From NCBI RefSeq assembly GCF_051020765.1, contig NC_134936.1:5083045-5147044 (forward strand): DNA of 64,000 nucleotides, given 5' to 3'. The notes beneath the pieces were generated by a model, which saw only the letters and a list, made by a program, of their open reading frames with translations, ran no database searches and was not told where the DNA came from. Numbering within the stretch: position 1 is the first letter of the stretch; the number at the start of each line of letters is the position of its first letter. Shown here piece after piece: positions 46,526 through 57,939 of the stretch. This stretch comes from Lasioglossum baleicum. Lineage: Eukaryota; Arthropoda; Insecta; Hymenoptera; Halictidae. Made by a program: the position numbers and the translations under genes.

Positions 46526-46916
46526 CCCGTTCATTCACTTTAATACCAAATATTAATCTTGTAGGATAATCAAACTTCTGAACGAAAATACAAAGAACAA
46601 ACTGGTGTATTTGAATTCAAATTGTCATTTATGTCAATTCCAAATCAAACTTCCGTTCAACGAGAAATTATTTAGATAGCGTCGTAAGCATAAACGTTAC
46701 GAAATACATCATTATTAATCTTGACAACGAGTACAATTTTTCATTCTCTATACCTGAAAGTATTTTAAATTTCCATTTAAATAAAGCATAATATAATGTA
46801 ATAGAAGACACGTCAATATTCTGTAAAAACATACGAAACTCAGCAATCTGTTATAAATTCGATATATAAAAACATGTCGATATATTAAAGCATTCGCCAG
46901 CACTGATACACATACA
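46526..46916. other. AT-rich intergenic DNA
   Basis: Nothing recognised. Confidence 0.45.
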
Positions 46917-47286
46917 TACAGGGTGTCCCAGAACAAGTGTCGTTCCTTGAAATGGGAGGTTCCTGAAACCATTCTAAGAGACATCTTCCTTTGCACCAAT
47001 GTCAACTGCGGCTTTGTTTAGGAGTTATTAACGAAAAACACGGACCAATCAGAGCGCACCCTGGCCCGGCGCGCCAAGCCGCGCCGGCAAGCGAGTGTCG
47101 CGGTACGCTGTGACATCGCATCGTGACGGCGCGGCGGCCCAGGGCGGGCTCTGATTGGTCCGTGTTTTTCGTTAATAACTCCTAAACAAAGCCGCAGTTG
47201 ACATTGGTGCAAAGGAAAATGTCTCTTAGAATGGTCTCAGGAACCTCCGATTTCAAGGAACGACACTTGTTCTGGGACACCCTGTA
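46917..47286. mobile_element. Palindromic element, TACAGGGTGTCCCAG ends
   Basis: TACAGGGTGTCCCAGAACAA mirrors TTGTTCTGGGACACCCTGTA. The inner arms CGGCTTTGTTTAGGAGTTAT and AAAACACGGACCAATCAG are shared with 28931-29213. The centre is a GC-rich 80 bp (GGCGCGCCAAG to CCAGGGCGGGC). Non-coding. Confidence 0.85.
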
Positions 47287-47435
47287 TAATAATTTCGTTC
47301 CTTGTTAGATCAAACCGAAGACGAACCGTCGACCGTGAAGGACCAATACGTGCCTGATGTGCTCTATACTTAACTGTTCGACAGGCAAAGTCCAAGTCCA
47401 TTCAAACTTGAAACAGCATTCGAATATCCGTGATT
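47287..47435. other. Spacer
   Basis: GC-moderate, no feature. Confidence 0.4.
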
Positions 47436-47838
47436 GTTACTCAAAGTACGGTCATATTTCACCTTACGGGACCACTGATATTGCACTTCTTCTTGTACAT
47501 ATAATCCTGTAGATTTTATCGAGAAAATGTTAAAAATCCAAGTATCAACGTTAGGAATTCACTCGTTCGGAAGTTACGTGTGTTTAAAGTTGAATGCGCG
47601 TTTGTTGAGTGGCTTTAAGGGCTCCGCCATATTAGTATGTACTCAGCGTCGCGCGTCTGATGAGCAGAGTTGCTAGATGACACTACAAGCACGTATGTAA
47701 TTTTGCGTAACTTTTGAACCAGTGAATTCCTATCATTAAAACTTGGATTTTTTGCATTATCTCGTCGAAATCTACGGGATTTAATAAAAAATTCAAAATT
47801 TATAGTCCCGTAAGGTGAAGTTTAGCCCAAGTTACTCA
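47436..47838. mobile_element. Palindromic MITE, TTCACCTTACGGGAC arms
   Basis: TTTCACCTTACGGGACCA at 47457 mirrors TAGTCCCGTAAGGTGAAG at 47802, and AAAAATCCAAGT mirrors ACTTGGATTTTT. The loop holds GCGTCGCGCGTC. About 400 bp, no coding. Confidence 0.75.
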
Positions 47839-48240
47839 ATTTTCAGTTTTAATGGCTGTGCATTTTTACGAAACGATCATTGAAATCAATTATTTCGCGA
47901 ATTTTTGTTCATTCGCAACCTCTAAAGATTTCCAAAACGAATAAACAAAAAACTTTCGCTCTTTCCTGTGATTTTTAATTAAAATTTGCATAAAAATTCA
48001 CAATCCTGGTATCGTTCTTATTTCTTGGATCTAATTCCACGAATTAGATTTTGAATCGAATTAAAACTGGGAGATTTTTGCATTAAGGCCACGAAAGATT
48101 TCCAAAAGGAATAATTTAAAAAATTTCGCTCTTTCACGTGATTTTTAATTAATGTTTGCATAAAAATTCACAATTCTGTTATCGTTCTTATTTCTTGTAT
48201 CTAATTCCACGAATTAGATCTTGCAGAGTATATTTCAAGC
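47839..48240. repeat. Direct duplication of about 125 bp
   Basis: AAAGATTTCCAAAACGAATA to CTAATTCCACGAATTAGAT (about 47927-48053) recurs at about 48107-48221 with few changes (ACTTTCGCTCTTTCCTGTG against ATTTCGCTCTTTCACGTG), 180 bp further right. Spacer AT-rich. Confidence 0.75.
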
Positions 48241-50100
48241 AAATATGAGAAATAACATTTCTGAGTTTCGTCTTTCCTAATGCTTTCATTTCCTAAAAAA
48301 ATGGATCCGAACGATCAGTAATATTTCGATAGTACTTACTCTATCGTTCATTTGTTTTCTTATCAAAGTTACCGAGATTGTTACAACTTCTATTCCTGTT
48401 TCAGACATGTTCCGCGTATGTTTTGCTAATGTTAATTAATATTTTTAAAATAATTTCTAAGTTACCGCACAGTAGCTGATACAACTTTTTCGTGAAAGGA
48501 ACAGCTAGAAGTTATTTATAAATAGACTGCAGATTTGGAGCACTTACAATATTTTTGGATTTTACAAATTTGCCACAGCGAAATGTACGGGAATATAATG
48601 AAAATCTGAATACAGAAAAAAGTTTTTAGAGATCTTACGCAGAGTAAATCCTGTACCTGCATAATTATCTGCAATCTATTTATGACTGAATACAATGGTT
48701 TCGTTGAAGCTCGGTTCTCATTCGAATATGAAATGCACACGTTTATTTTCGTACAAGAATAAAGCGTTTTGAGTTCAATTGGAAGACAGAAAAATTCAAT
48801 ACGTCATTGTACAACGAGACCAGTTGAGTGCAGAGGATAATTTATATTGTAATAGAATAATTTATATTATCACCCTTAAATCGAGTCTACCACAATTTTC
48901 TTGAATTATATGATTACTCTATCATATTATTCAAATAATACGGATATCCGTATTATCCAAGTAACACGGATGTCCGGTTGAATCGCGCGAAGCAAGCACG
49001 CGCCAACAGGAATAATATTTCTATAAGTGAAAACTGATTTTTCAATGACAAGACACGTGTCAGTGTCGAACCAAATTGTTTCGTGGATATTCGAATGCGC
49101 GGATATTCCAATATATCCGATCCTGAAATAGGTACCTGGAACTTGGAGAATTCTTGTGGCGAAGCTACACTACATAATCTATAATATTAAGCCCAACAGA
49201 GAAGTTTGAATAATTTTCTCAATTTAGAAGATTTCCATTGCATTTATAAAAATTAGATCGCTAAAATTACAGCTGAATCTCTAAAGACTTCATTATAAAT
49301 ATTAACTTGATTGCCATTGAATGGAATAATCAATTCGAGTTAAAGAACAGAATAGTGATTTTTTATTTTGTGCTGGTCAATTTACAAAATTTAGAAAATT
49401 GTCAAAACTCACAATTGCAAAATTTAAAATTGTAACTTGATTTAGAGTTTACGAAGTGAGCGTTCTCTTTTTATTTAATATTTATAGTACCACAGTTAAA
49501 GGTGCGCATTACTGTAAATAAATTTATAGTTTTTCAAATTATGAGTTCGAATTCCTTCTTACTTATATTTTATTGCAAAATTCTGCGAATTAGATAATAC
49601 CAATAGTTGGCCACATTGCGGAAAAGAAAATGGAGGAGTGATGTAATTTTATTAATCTTTTGTATGATAGACTTCTTAGAAGATTTCCGAAAAATTGTGA
49701 TAAGTATAATATTTAATCATTAGAGGAATGAATCGTATGATGAAAATAAACATGTTGCAAATGTACGTAGTATTGTAAAGGGACTATTATTCACAAACTA
49801 ACAGAATAATTTCGTGAATGCGTTATTTGTTACATCGTATCTTTTAATATCGATTGGAGTGTGTAAATATCAGACTATTTTTAAAATTCCTGAATATAAA
49901 TATTGGCAACTTTTAATTATTTCTAATTGAATTTCACATCATGATCGTATTTTTAAAAACTTTGTTCTTGTAAAGGAATATGGCTCTCGGAAGGAATCTA
50001 AATCGTTGTACTGCTGATATTTGGCTCTTTTGACTAATGAGTTTGCCGACGAATGTGATGGACGATCAGTAAGTTATTCAGAAAATTACTGTAGCAAATA
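48241..50100. other. AT-rich intergenic DNA
   Basis: A MITE terminus word (AATAGACTGCAGATTTGGAG) is at 48522 and tandem CGGATATCCG-like words are at 48941-48973. No gene-like frame. Confidence 0.45.
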
Positions 50101-50580
50101 TTAGGTGTGCAAATAAGTTCTTTCCCGTTTTTTCCAAATGTCTGGCGACTCCCAATCTTTTTGCCAATTCGTCTTGCGTCTGGGTCGGATTTTTGTTGAG
50201 CAACTCCTCCAACTGACCGTCATCAAACTTTCTCGGTGCACCTGAACGATAATCGTCTATCCAAATAAAAATTGCTTTAAATCTTTGGTACTCTGGCGTT
50301 CTGTCAGTGCCGCGCAAACCATTTCAGTAGCTTCAACAGCTGATTTCCCAAGCTGGAATGCAAAGAGTAAGCAGTGAGTGACGCAAATGACGCTTCTCGC
50401 ACGCCATATTGCTTGAAATTGTTGCATAGGACATAGGAACTCTTAGAGCGCTCATCACGACGCTTCTTAAAGCTAAAAGAATGTTGTTTCAGATGGCGCC
50501 ACAATCGGGAAGTAATTCGAATTCAGTCAGAAGTTGTGATCGTAGAAAACAAAGGGGAAGGAACTTATTTGCACAGCTAA
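50101..50580 (-). mobile_element. Internally deleted mariner
   Basis: TTAGGTGTGCAAATAAGTTC mirrors GAACTTATTTGCACAGCTAA, with TA at both sides. The minus strand keeps a piece of the N-terminal transposase: an EYQRFKAIFIW segment, then DDYRSGAPRKFDDGQLEELL and NPTQTQDELAKRLGV, the second helix-turn-helix of mariner proteins. The catalytic part is gone. 480 bp. Confidence 0.8.
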
Positions 50581-50582
50581 TA

Positions 50583-51448
50583 GTATAAAATTGTCGGAAA
50601 CGCGAAACAGAAAGTGACTTTATTTCAGCAAATTCGATTGATTTTACAGGAAATATCTTAGTTAATGAGAAAGTACTAAGGAATCTCCAGTTTCCAATGC
50701 CTGGCCAAAAAGTATCGATCGTTTCACGATCACATTACGCAATCCAACGAGATCGCTCGTTAACAAATGATTAGCCATGTGCCGACGGCTATGCGTACAT
50801 GCCTTACGAAACAATTGTCAACGATTTAACGGATGAGATTTAACGAAAGTCAAGGGGGAACTACTTGTGCGAGCACCATTAAAATCGTAGAATTGATATC
50901 GAGCGTGTGGAAACGAACCAGCCGAAGAACAATGTGTACGGGAACCCCGGTGAACGATTGTACAGATTCATTATAGTGAAACCAGTTTAATATCCCCCCC
51001 TCAACTATGCTAATGTCGTAACGGTAACAATCATTTCGTTTGCGTTGCGATACGATTACCGTTGTTCTTCAGAATTACGAAAGGGAGACACGACGACGGA
51101 GGACACGTAGATAACTAGTAGAGACCTGTATATTACATCCCGGTGAATTTTCAGTGCTAATCAAGGATAATCTAATAACAGTATGTTACAGACTAGCGAC
51201 TATTATGTAGCCTGAACTGTGGGTAGTGAATTATCGAATAAACTTGTTCTCTCGTGATAAAAACGTGTCTGGTAATTGTCTACTTCTCGCCTCTTTTTTC
51301 CTATCCTGAAATAATATTGAACACGTCATTTTCTGTTTAATTGAAGACAGGTACTGTAAACAGCGGAACTGTGGATTATTCTATTCAGTAAGTTACATGA
51401 AATAACGAAATTATGATATTTTTGGCTTGGTAGAAAATTAGTAAATAA
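50583..51448. other. Intergenic DNA, slightly GC-richer
   Basis: No frame or repeat of note. The 50 bp before the TTAA (51400-51448, ATAACGAAATTATGATATT) recur at 61764-61815 beyond the large element. Confidence 0.45.
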
Positions 51449-52244
51449 TTAACACTACCCGTACCACGACCGGTCAAATAACCGCTTTCACAATGTTTAT
51501 TTTTCAATTATTGGAATTATAAAGATGCTTCCATTAGAAATTATTCAATTTTCTTCATTCGAGCACGTGTTATTACACTCCTCAAAAGAATTAAGGGATC
51601 ACTTGTGCGAACACGAAAAATTGGTCCCACTTTACGTACCTCTAGTTTCAGATTTTCTGTTTCAAATTGTTACTATGTTGGTTTTTTACAAAGTTATAGC
51701 GAGATGTGAAGACAACATTGACGGTTAACAAAAATTTTGTGCAACTTTGGAACATCACACGGGGAGCAACAAATTTTTTTGATACATCGCGTTAATATCA
51801 TTCTGGAATCTTTCCTGTGTAAATTGTGTGGTTGTTGAATATTGTGCGACTTTTTTTATTCGAGTTATTCAACATTGAAGTAAATATGGGCTTTTTAACT
51901 TTAACTGGCTCCAGGAAGCGAAAAGAGTATCGTAGAATCTTGTGCAAAAAAGCAATAGAAAGAGCGTTTCTTTCTCTTCAAGGCACTCCTTTTGTTTTCT
52001 CAATTTCATTAACATTTCGATATACCAGGTGTTTCTGAAAATATGCATTAAAAATGCACAATTTCCATTTTTCGTTTAACTCGCTATATCTAGGCGAGAA
52101 ATGATCGCAATACCATGACCCGAACGTCAGATTGAAGCAGAGATTCTGCCGATTCGATTGAGTACCCCGTGAACTATCTGCGGCAATTTTTTATCTATGG
52201 CAGCTGTGTTTGAAGTTAGTGCCGCGTCGGCCCACAGTGAAAAA

Positions 52245-52606
52245 TTTGGACCAAACTCGATTCAAAATCAAAGAACTTTCGATAGAAATGAGGTAGAGCG
52301 ATGAAATTTTTTTTAAATCAAAGCTGACACTTTGCAAAATATGGGAAAAATATTGTAGATTATGGTACGAACGTTTTTTAACGTTGAGAAAATTCGTTAA
52401 ACATGGAGAATTTGAAATTCTCCATGTTTCTTGAAGAAAATGTGGTTTCTCCAGTACCACGCGCGGAAAAATTTTTTTAACATGCTACACATCATTTCCC
52501 GTAGATTTTTTCACGCAGATTTCAAATTTGGTCTCAAAATTTGTCTACGACCTTAAGATTTGACAGGAAATCGATTTCTTTGATTTTGAATCGAGTTTGG
52601 TCCAAA
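52245..52606. mobile_element. Palindromic MITE nested in the left arm
   Basis: TTTGGACCAAACTCGATTCA and its mirror TGAATCGAGTTTGGTCCAAA bound 362 bp. The right arm lacks it: there ACCCTTTTCTACTGTAGAC joins directly. It is therefore younger than the palindrome. Inside, ATGGAGAATTTGAAATTCTCC is a second small hairpin. Confidence 0.8.
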
Positions 52607-53249
52607 GGGTATAGCCGGATAAGGTAGTCAAAAATGCCCTTGAACCGAATTTTATCGACGATGTGCCATTCGATAGAGCACCAAGAAAAAACATGCCGTG
52701 CAAAATTTCAACCCTGTATCTCGATCGGGAAGGTAGTTATGGGGTAAAATCGAAAAATCAGTTTTTGGCCTATTTTCCCTAGTTAATGACGTTTAGAAAT
52801 TCTGAAAAAAATCTGACACATGTCAAGAACCCAAATACATACTTTGCAATTAGTTTCAGATTTTTAAAATGGAAATCCTGCTTGTAAAAAATCAAAAACC
52901 TCAAAAAAATCGAAAAAATGCAGATTTCACATGGAAGTTCTCGAGTGTCCACTTTTATATTTTTACAGTAGCAGTATATTGTTATAAGTATTGTTCATGA
53001 ATTTTTTCAGATTTTTCGGTTTGGTGCGCCGTTGTTAAATAAAATAAAAACCGATTTTTTCGACGTTTTTTCCGCGAAGAACTAAGCTAACCTTAAAATT
53101 GTTACGTTCTATTTATTCTGTAAGTCTATCAGGCTCTGATAAACCTTGAGCATTCTACAGAAGTAATTAAAAAATGAAATCAACTTAATTAATATTTCTA
53201 CAGTATAATCATTACATCTAGAAATATAAATCACGTTTCCAACAATTCA

Positions 53250-53326
53250 GTTGGCTCAGTGCGTTAGGCGTTCGATTGTGGACCGGCCTATGCTAGGTTC
53301 GCGCCCGTCGTAGGTCTATTTTTTTT
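53250..53326 (+). ncRNA. tRNA-like pol III unit, left copy
   Basis: TGGCTCAGTGCG (53252) resembles an A box, GGTTCGCGCCC (53296) a B box, and a run of eight T (53319-53326) would end pol III transcription. The A-to-B spacing of about 44 bp is in the tRNA range. The D-arm-like start is good, but I cannot fold a complete acceptor stem, so this is tRNA-related rather than a working tRNA. The part CCTATG-loop-CGTAGG can pair. Confidence 0.45.
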
Positions 53327-54067
53327 ATTTCGTCAATTCTCTTCTTTTTTTATATCTAACTTCACACTAGTCATGGATATTCTTTTAAAAGCAATATTGA
53401 AATATTTAAAAAGTATTTTAAGGTAAAATACACCAAATATAGTAGTTCTGTCTAACAGAGTCTTAAGGCGAGTAAAGAAAAGAAAAGGTAAACGTATAAA
53501 GGTAAACAAAGGTAAAAATTAATGAAACATCAAAAGTTTGTCATTCTAAATATGCTTTTATAGATTCGTTAGTTTACTTTGACAAGCATCGGAACATCTG
53601 CTTTCACTGTGAAATATTTCATTAGCAACCCTGAGTAGTACATACACAACAATTGCTGTTCCGCATAAGAGACGAGGTACCAAATTGAATGCCTCAAAAG
53701 AAGTAAACAACAATAGAACCATTTCTACAACTTGAATTTCTTTCTTTTCTCTATAACAAAGTATTTAAAACTCGAAGACACATAAATGGAATTACTGCTG
53801 AAAATGTCGAGTACTGCCAGAAGTTCCTCCAATTTTCAACATAAATAAATCTTTCAATTCATCGATAAAATAAAGTATGCTTTACAGAAAACACGATAAA
53901 ATGAATCTGAGATAATTAAGATCCGCACAAGCTATGTATTATAATTTTTTTGCGAATTTCACCTATAATATTTTTGTTGAATATGTAGATATTGCTTCTA
54001 AAAGAAATCTACAAACACACCATTGATTATTATATAGTTAGACATAAAAAAAAAGAATTAATCAAGT
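53327..54067. other. Loop of the large palindrome
   Basis: AT-rich 740 bp between the two tRNA-like units, with GGTAAA repeats at 53487-53517. No frame, no terminus. Confidence 0.5.
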
Positions 54068-54146
54068 AAAAAAAATGTATACCTATGCAGGGAGCGAACC
54101 TAGCATAGGCCGGTCCACAATCGAACGCCTAACGCACTGAGCCAAC
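54068..54146 (-). ncRNA. tRNA-like pol III unit, right copy
   Basis: Inverted counterpart of 53250-53326, identical over about 53 bp from the A box to the B box. It then diverges (GGTTCGCTCCC) but keeps a hairpin of CCTATGC with GCATAGG and again ends in eight T on its own strand. The following retrotransposon has inserted at its 5' edge, and the target duplication GCACTGAGCCAAC is part of its A box. Confidence 0.45.
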
Positions 54147-54622
54147 TTTTTTTTTTTTTTTTTTAAAGAGCGTTTATTGTGCCTGAATAAAATATGTAAT
54201 TACAATTGGTACATGAAACTTTTTACGCACAAAAGTTTGACGTAGTGTGAAAATTAGGAGATTAAACTAAAGGCCCGTAGGGACGGGCTCGCGCGGTTTA
54301 GCATTGTACGTTTTATTGCACTTAATGCAGGTGTGTCGGCTTAGTCTAAGAGGTTTTCTTATATTATTGTATAGTTCGAAGTGTACAGAAAGGCACGGTG
54401 GAAAAACTGTACATTTGATCGATGTTTTGAGTTTTGTCGGAGTTTTCTGGGTGTCAACCCGTTAATGGTTTTATTTTTATTGGAGTGCTTGGCCCTGAGA
54501 AATCTGAATCAAAAGCGCTGGGAGTGTGTCTTAGAGTTAACTTAAACTTATGTATAACTGAGCATTACAATTTTTTTTTTTTTTTTTTATACAATATATT
54601 ATATGTGTGTAATGTGTTTGAG

Positions 54623-57600
54623 TTATGTTGATGGGACGAGCCACCAGTATCTTTTAGTGTTTTTCCTGTGGTCGTTTTCTGTATCGAATTCTGTTAGTTT
54701 ATATAGAAATCTCATTTCTGGGCCGTGTATGTTTATGTTGCTGTTGTATGTTATTGTTTTGTTGAAGTTTTTTCGGTTGTAGTGATATATAATTGGATAT
54801 CCGTGTGTGTTTTGTATGAGACCAGCGGAGTCAAGGTGTATGAAAGCTTCCGGTGGTGTGTATCCTGTGAATCTTGTTTTTTCTAAATATTGGGGGTTCG
54901 GAAAGGTAGAGCTGAAAATGAGGCTGTTGTTATCTTCGTTTCTTGTGTTTGCCCAGTGATTTCTTGTGGTCTTTAGCATGAATAGGTCTATGCCCATTGT
55001 TTTTGATTTTTTTAGCAGTGCGTGGTTGCTGTAATATTTTGTATAGTTTGATTCCGGGGTTTTATACGCGTTCAAACAGGCTCTGAGGCATCTTCGTTCG
55101 AACAAGCGGATTTTCTCCATCGTACTGGCGCTGATGTTATACCAGATAGGTATTCCGTAGGTGAGTATCGGTCTGATTAGTAGTTTGTAACAAAGAAGTT
55201 TAACTTCTTTGTCAAGGTATTTGGAGTAGAAAATCCGCTTGTTCGCTGCGACTGCCTTTTGAGCTTTTTCGATTTGTATTTGTACATGTTCGTTGAAATG
55301 AAGCTTAAAGTCTAAGTATATTCCTAAATATCGGACGACCTTTTTGTGTGGTATTTTTAAGTTTGTGTCTCTGTTGTCTTGTATGTGGAAGAGTTTGGCG
55401 TTCGTACGTACGTCATTATTTGCGTCTGAGTTTTTTGAAAGAGTTGGTCTGAAAAGTATTGTCTCGCATTTATTAACGTTGATTTTAAGTTTCCATGTGT
55501 GAAAGTAGTCCTGTATTTTGTCAAACAATTCTTGTAGTTTCTTTTTAATTATTGACGGTCTATTATCGATAATGTATGATAAAAGGTCGTCCGCGTATGC
55601 TATGGCGCCTTTGCGGTTGTCCTCCTTCAGGTTGAACATTATAAGAAGGTCGCTTAGGTATAGGCTAAACAGGATGGGAGAATTTACGGCACCCTGTTGT
55701 AGTCCGTTTTGTACTGTAAATACTATGGAGGAGGAGTTTTGCCCTTCGGACACCTTGAATGTTTTGTTATGCGTCATGCTCCATAGCATTTTTATGAGGT
55801 GAGGTGGGAAATTCTTTTTGATTAGTTTGAAGAAAAGTCCGTCCAGACAAACAGTGTCGAATGCTTTTTCTAAATCTATGAATATTGCTCCTACGCAGTC
55901 TCCTGCATTTCGGGCCCAGCAGATGTCTGCTGTAAATTTAGCTATAGCGTGTATTGTCGAATGTCTGCGTCTGAATCCAAATTGAGTTTCCGGTATTAAA
56001 TTATTTGTGGAGGAGAAGTGTTCTATTGCATTGTTGATTGTTATTTCAAATATCTTGCTTATGTTTGGTAAGAGGCTTATTGGTCTATAGCTGACTGGGT
56101 CATTACTGTTTTTACCCTTCTTTTTTAATGCAATCACTTTTGCGGTTTTCCATGCGGATGGGAAATGCATTCTGTTGAGGCAGTTATTAAATAATATTGC
56201 GTAATTGTGTGTGTAAACTGGTGGTAGATGTTTGAGGATTATGTTTGGGATGTTGTCGTAGCTGGCAGACTTTTTGTTGTTGAGATTTTTTAGGATTTGG
56301 GATAGCTCGAATGTGGATGTAAAGTAATTTGGAGGGATTGAGTTGGGGTTCGGGTTGTCTGCTCTGTTGTCGTTGGAGAATATGCAAACTGTATTGTCGT
56401 TTCGTATGTCTTCGTCTATTTCTGTTTTCAACTTTAGAATTTTTTGATTTATTATGTTAGATAGTTGTTGTTTGCCCATGTTTTTATTCTGTGTGTGTGC
56501 CTTTTCAAAGTGCGCTCCTAGTACGTTTAGTTTGTCATTTATGTCTGTTATTCTTATGTTGTCGTCCTCGTCTATTTGTGCTTCATTCATGTTTATGTTG
56601 GCATTTGTGATTATTTCTGTGTTTGATGTGTTGATTTTTAGCGTGTCTATTGCGTTCTATTCTTTAGGTCGGAATATTGTTTTTATAGAAGGAAAGAGCT
56701 CTTTGGGTTTGTGCGTTGAGAGGTTTGATATTTTTTTTCCAGAAGTTGCTTACTGAGCTTTGGAATTCGGTTTTGATTTTTTATCTGATTGTTTTGAGTA
56801 TGTGTTTCAGAATGTTTATTATTGTGTCGTTTGAGTCGGTGAAGTTGTTTATCGATGTCAGTCTGTTGAGTTTGGTAATTAGCGTACTTTTTAGTTTTTT
56901 TAGTTTTGTTATGGAAGGGGTGATGTATCTGTCTGATGCGTTGTAATTGTAAGATATGCGTGGTATTGATCGTTCAATGGCTGTGTTTATGTTTTTGTTT
57001 AATGTTTCTATGTAATTGTCAATTTCGGTGATTGTTAGGTTTTTTGTATTTGGGATATCAGTGTCGTCTATGTTTAGTAGTTCCTTTTGGAATTTGAGCC
57101 AGTCGGTTTTGCTGTAGTTGTATATGATGTTTGTGGGTGGTACTTCTATGATCATTTGGTAGTTGGGGAGAAGTGATATTATTATTTCTGTTGCTTTATG
57201 GTCGCTGTCGAAGTCTAATGTTTTTAGTCTGCCGGGGGTAGGTTGATTATGAAATTTAATTCTGTTGTCTGCTAGGCAAATGTCTATAAATGAACCGCTC
57301 TTTGGGTATGATGGCGACGCTGTGTTTAGTAGGGATACTCTGTTTTGTATTTGATTATTGAGTAGCCACCTTTTTAGTGAGGATCCTCTGTTGTTGTTTG
57401 TGTTATTGTGCCAGTCGGTGTGTTTTGCGTTTAAGTCTCCTGCAATAATGTAGTAGTTATTTGTTTTATGCAGTTCTAGTGAGTTACTAATTGTTGTGAG
57501 GTCTGCTGTAAATTCTTTGTTGTTGCTGCCTGGAGAGTATACTGCAATTAGGAATAGTCGACTTTGGTTTATTTTTATTTCAATTGCTGTTGATTCGAGA

Positions 57601-57938
57601 TTTGAGCTATTTGAGCTGTTTGTCTGGACGGTTTTAAATTTTATGTTATCTCTGATGAGGATGCCGGTTCCCCCACCTCGTTTTGAGTTCGGTCTGTCGG
57701 ATCTAATAAATATGTAATTCTTAAAGTTTACACGGTATCTATCGGTAAGTTTGGTTTCGCATAGCAGGACCGCATCCGGTTCGTGTACTTCTAAGAATTC
57801 GGAGAGTGACGCACGTTTTTCGTTTGAGATGAGTGAGTTAACGTTTAGCTCTATTATTTTTAGTGTTTGATGAGTAATTGTTTTGATATTGTTGGTGATA
57901 CTAACGTTTGATGAATTGTTCTGTGCGTTTGGATACAT
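54623..57938 (-). pseudogene. Retrotransposon ORF2: endonuclease and reverse transcriptase, broken between domains
   Basis: Starts at the ATG 57936-57938. Endonuclease motifs in order: IELNVNSL, catalytic ETKL, VYSPG, AGDLNAKHTDW, GSFIDICLAD and DSDHKA. The frame stops at 56781. The 56590-56780 linker contains at least one more stop and a frameshift. The RT frame then reads SYRPISLLPNISKIFE, TQFGFRRRHSTIHA, FIDLEKAFDTV (first catalytic D), LQQGAVNSPILFSLYLSDL, the YADDLLSY box and VRYLGIYLDFKLHF, and ends at 54623. Both catalytic domains look intact; the breaks lie in the linker. The family nicks DNA and primes reverse transcription at the target. Confidence 0.92.
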
Positions 57939-57939
57939 T

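Noticed and set aside
53250..53326. Functional tRNA gene
   Set aside because: A-box and B-box words are present, but I could not draw an acceptor stem or a proper anticodon loop; kept only as tRNA-like.
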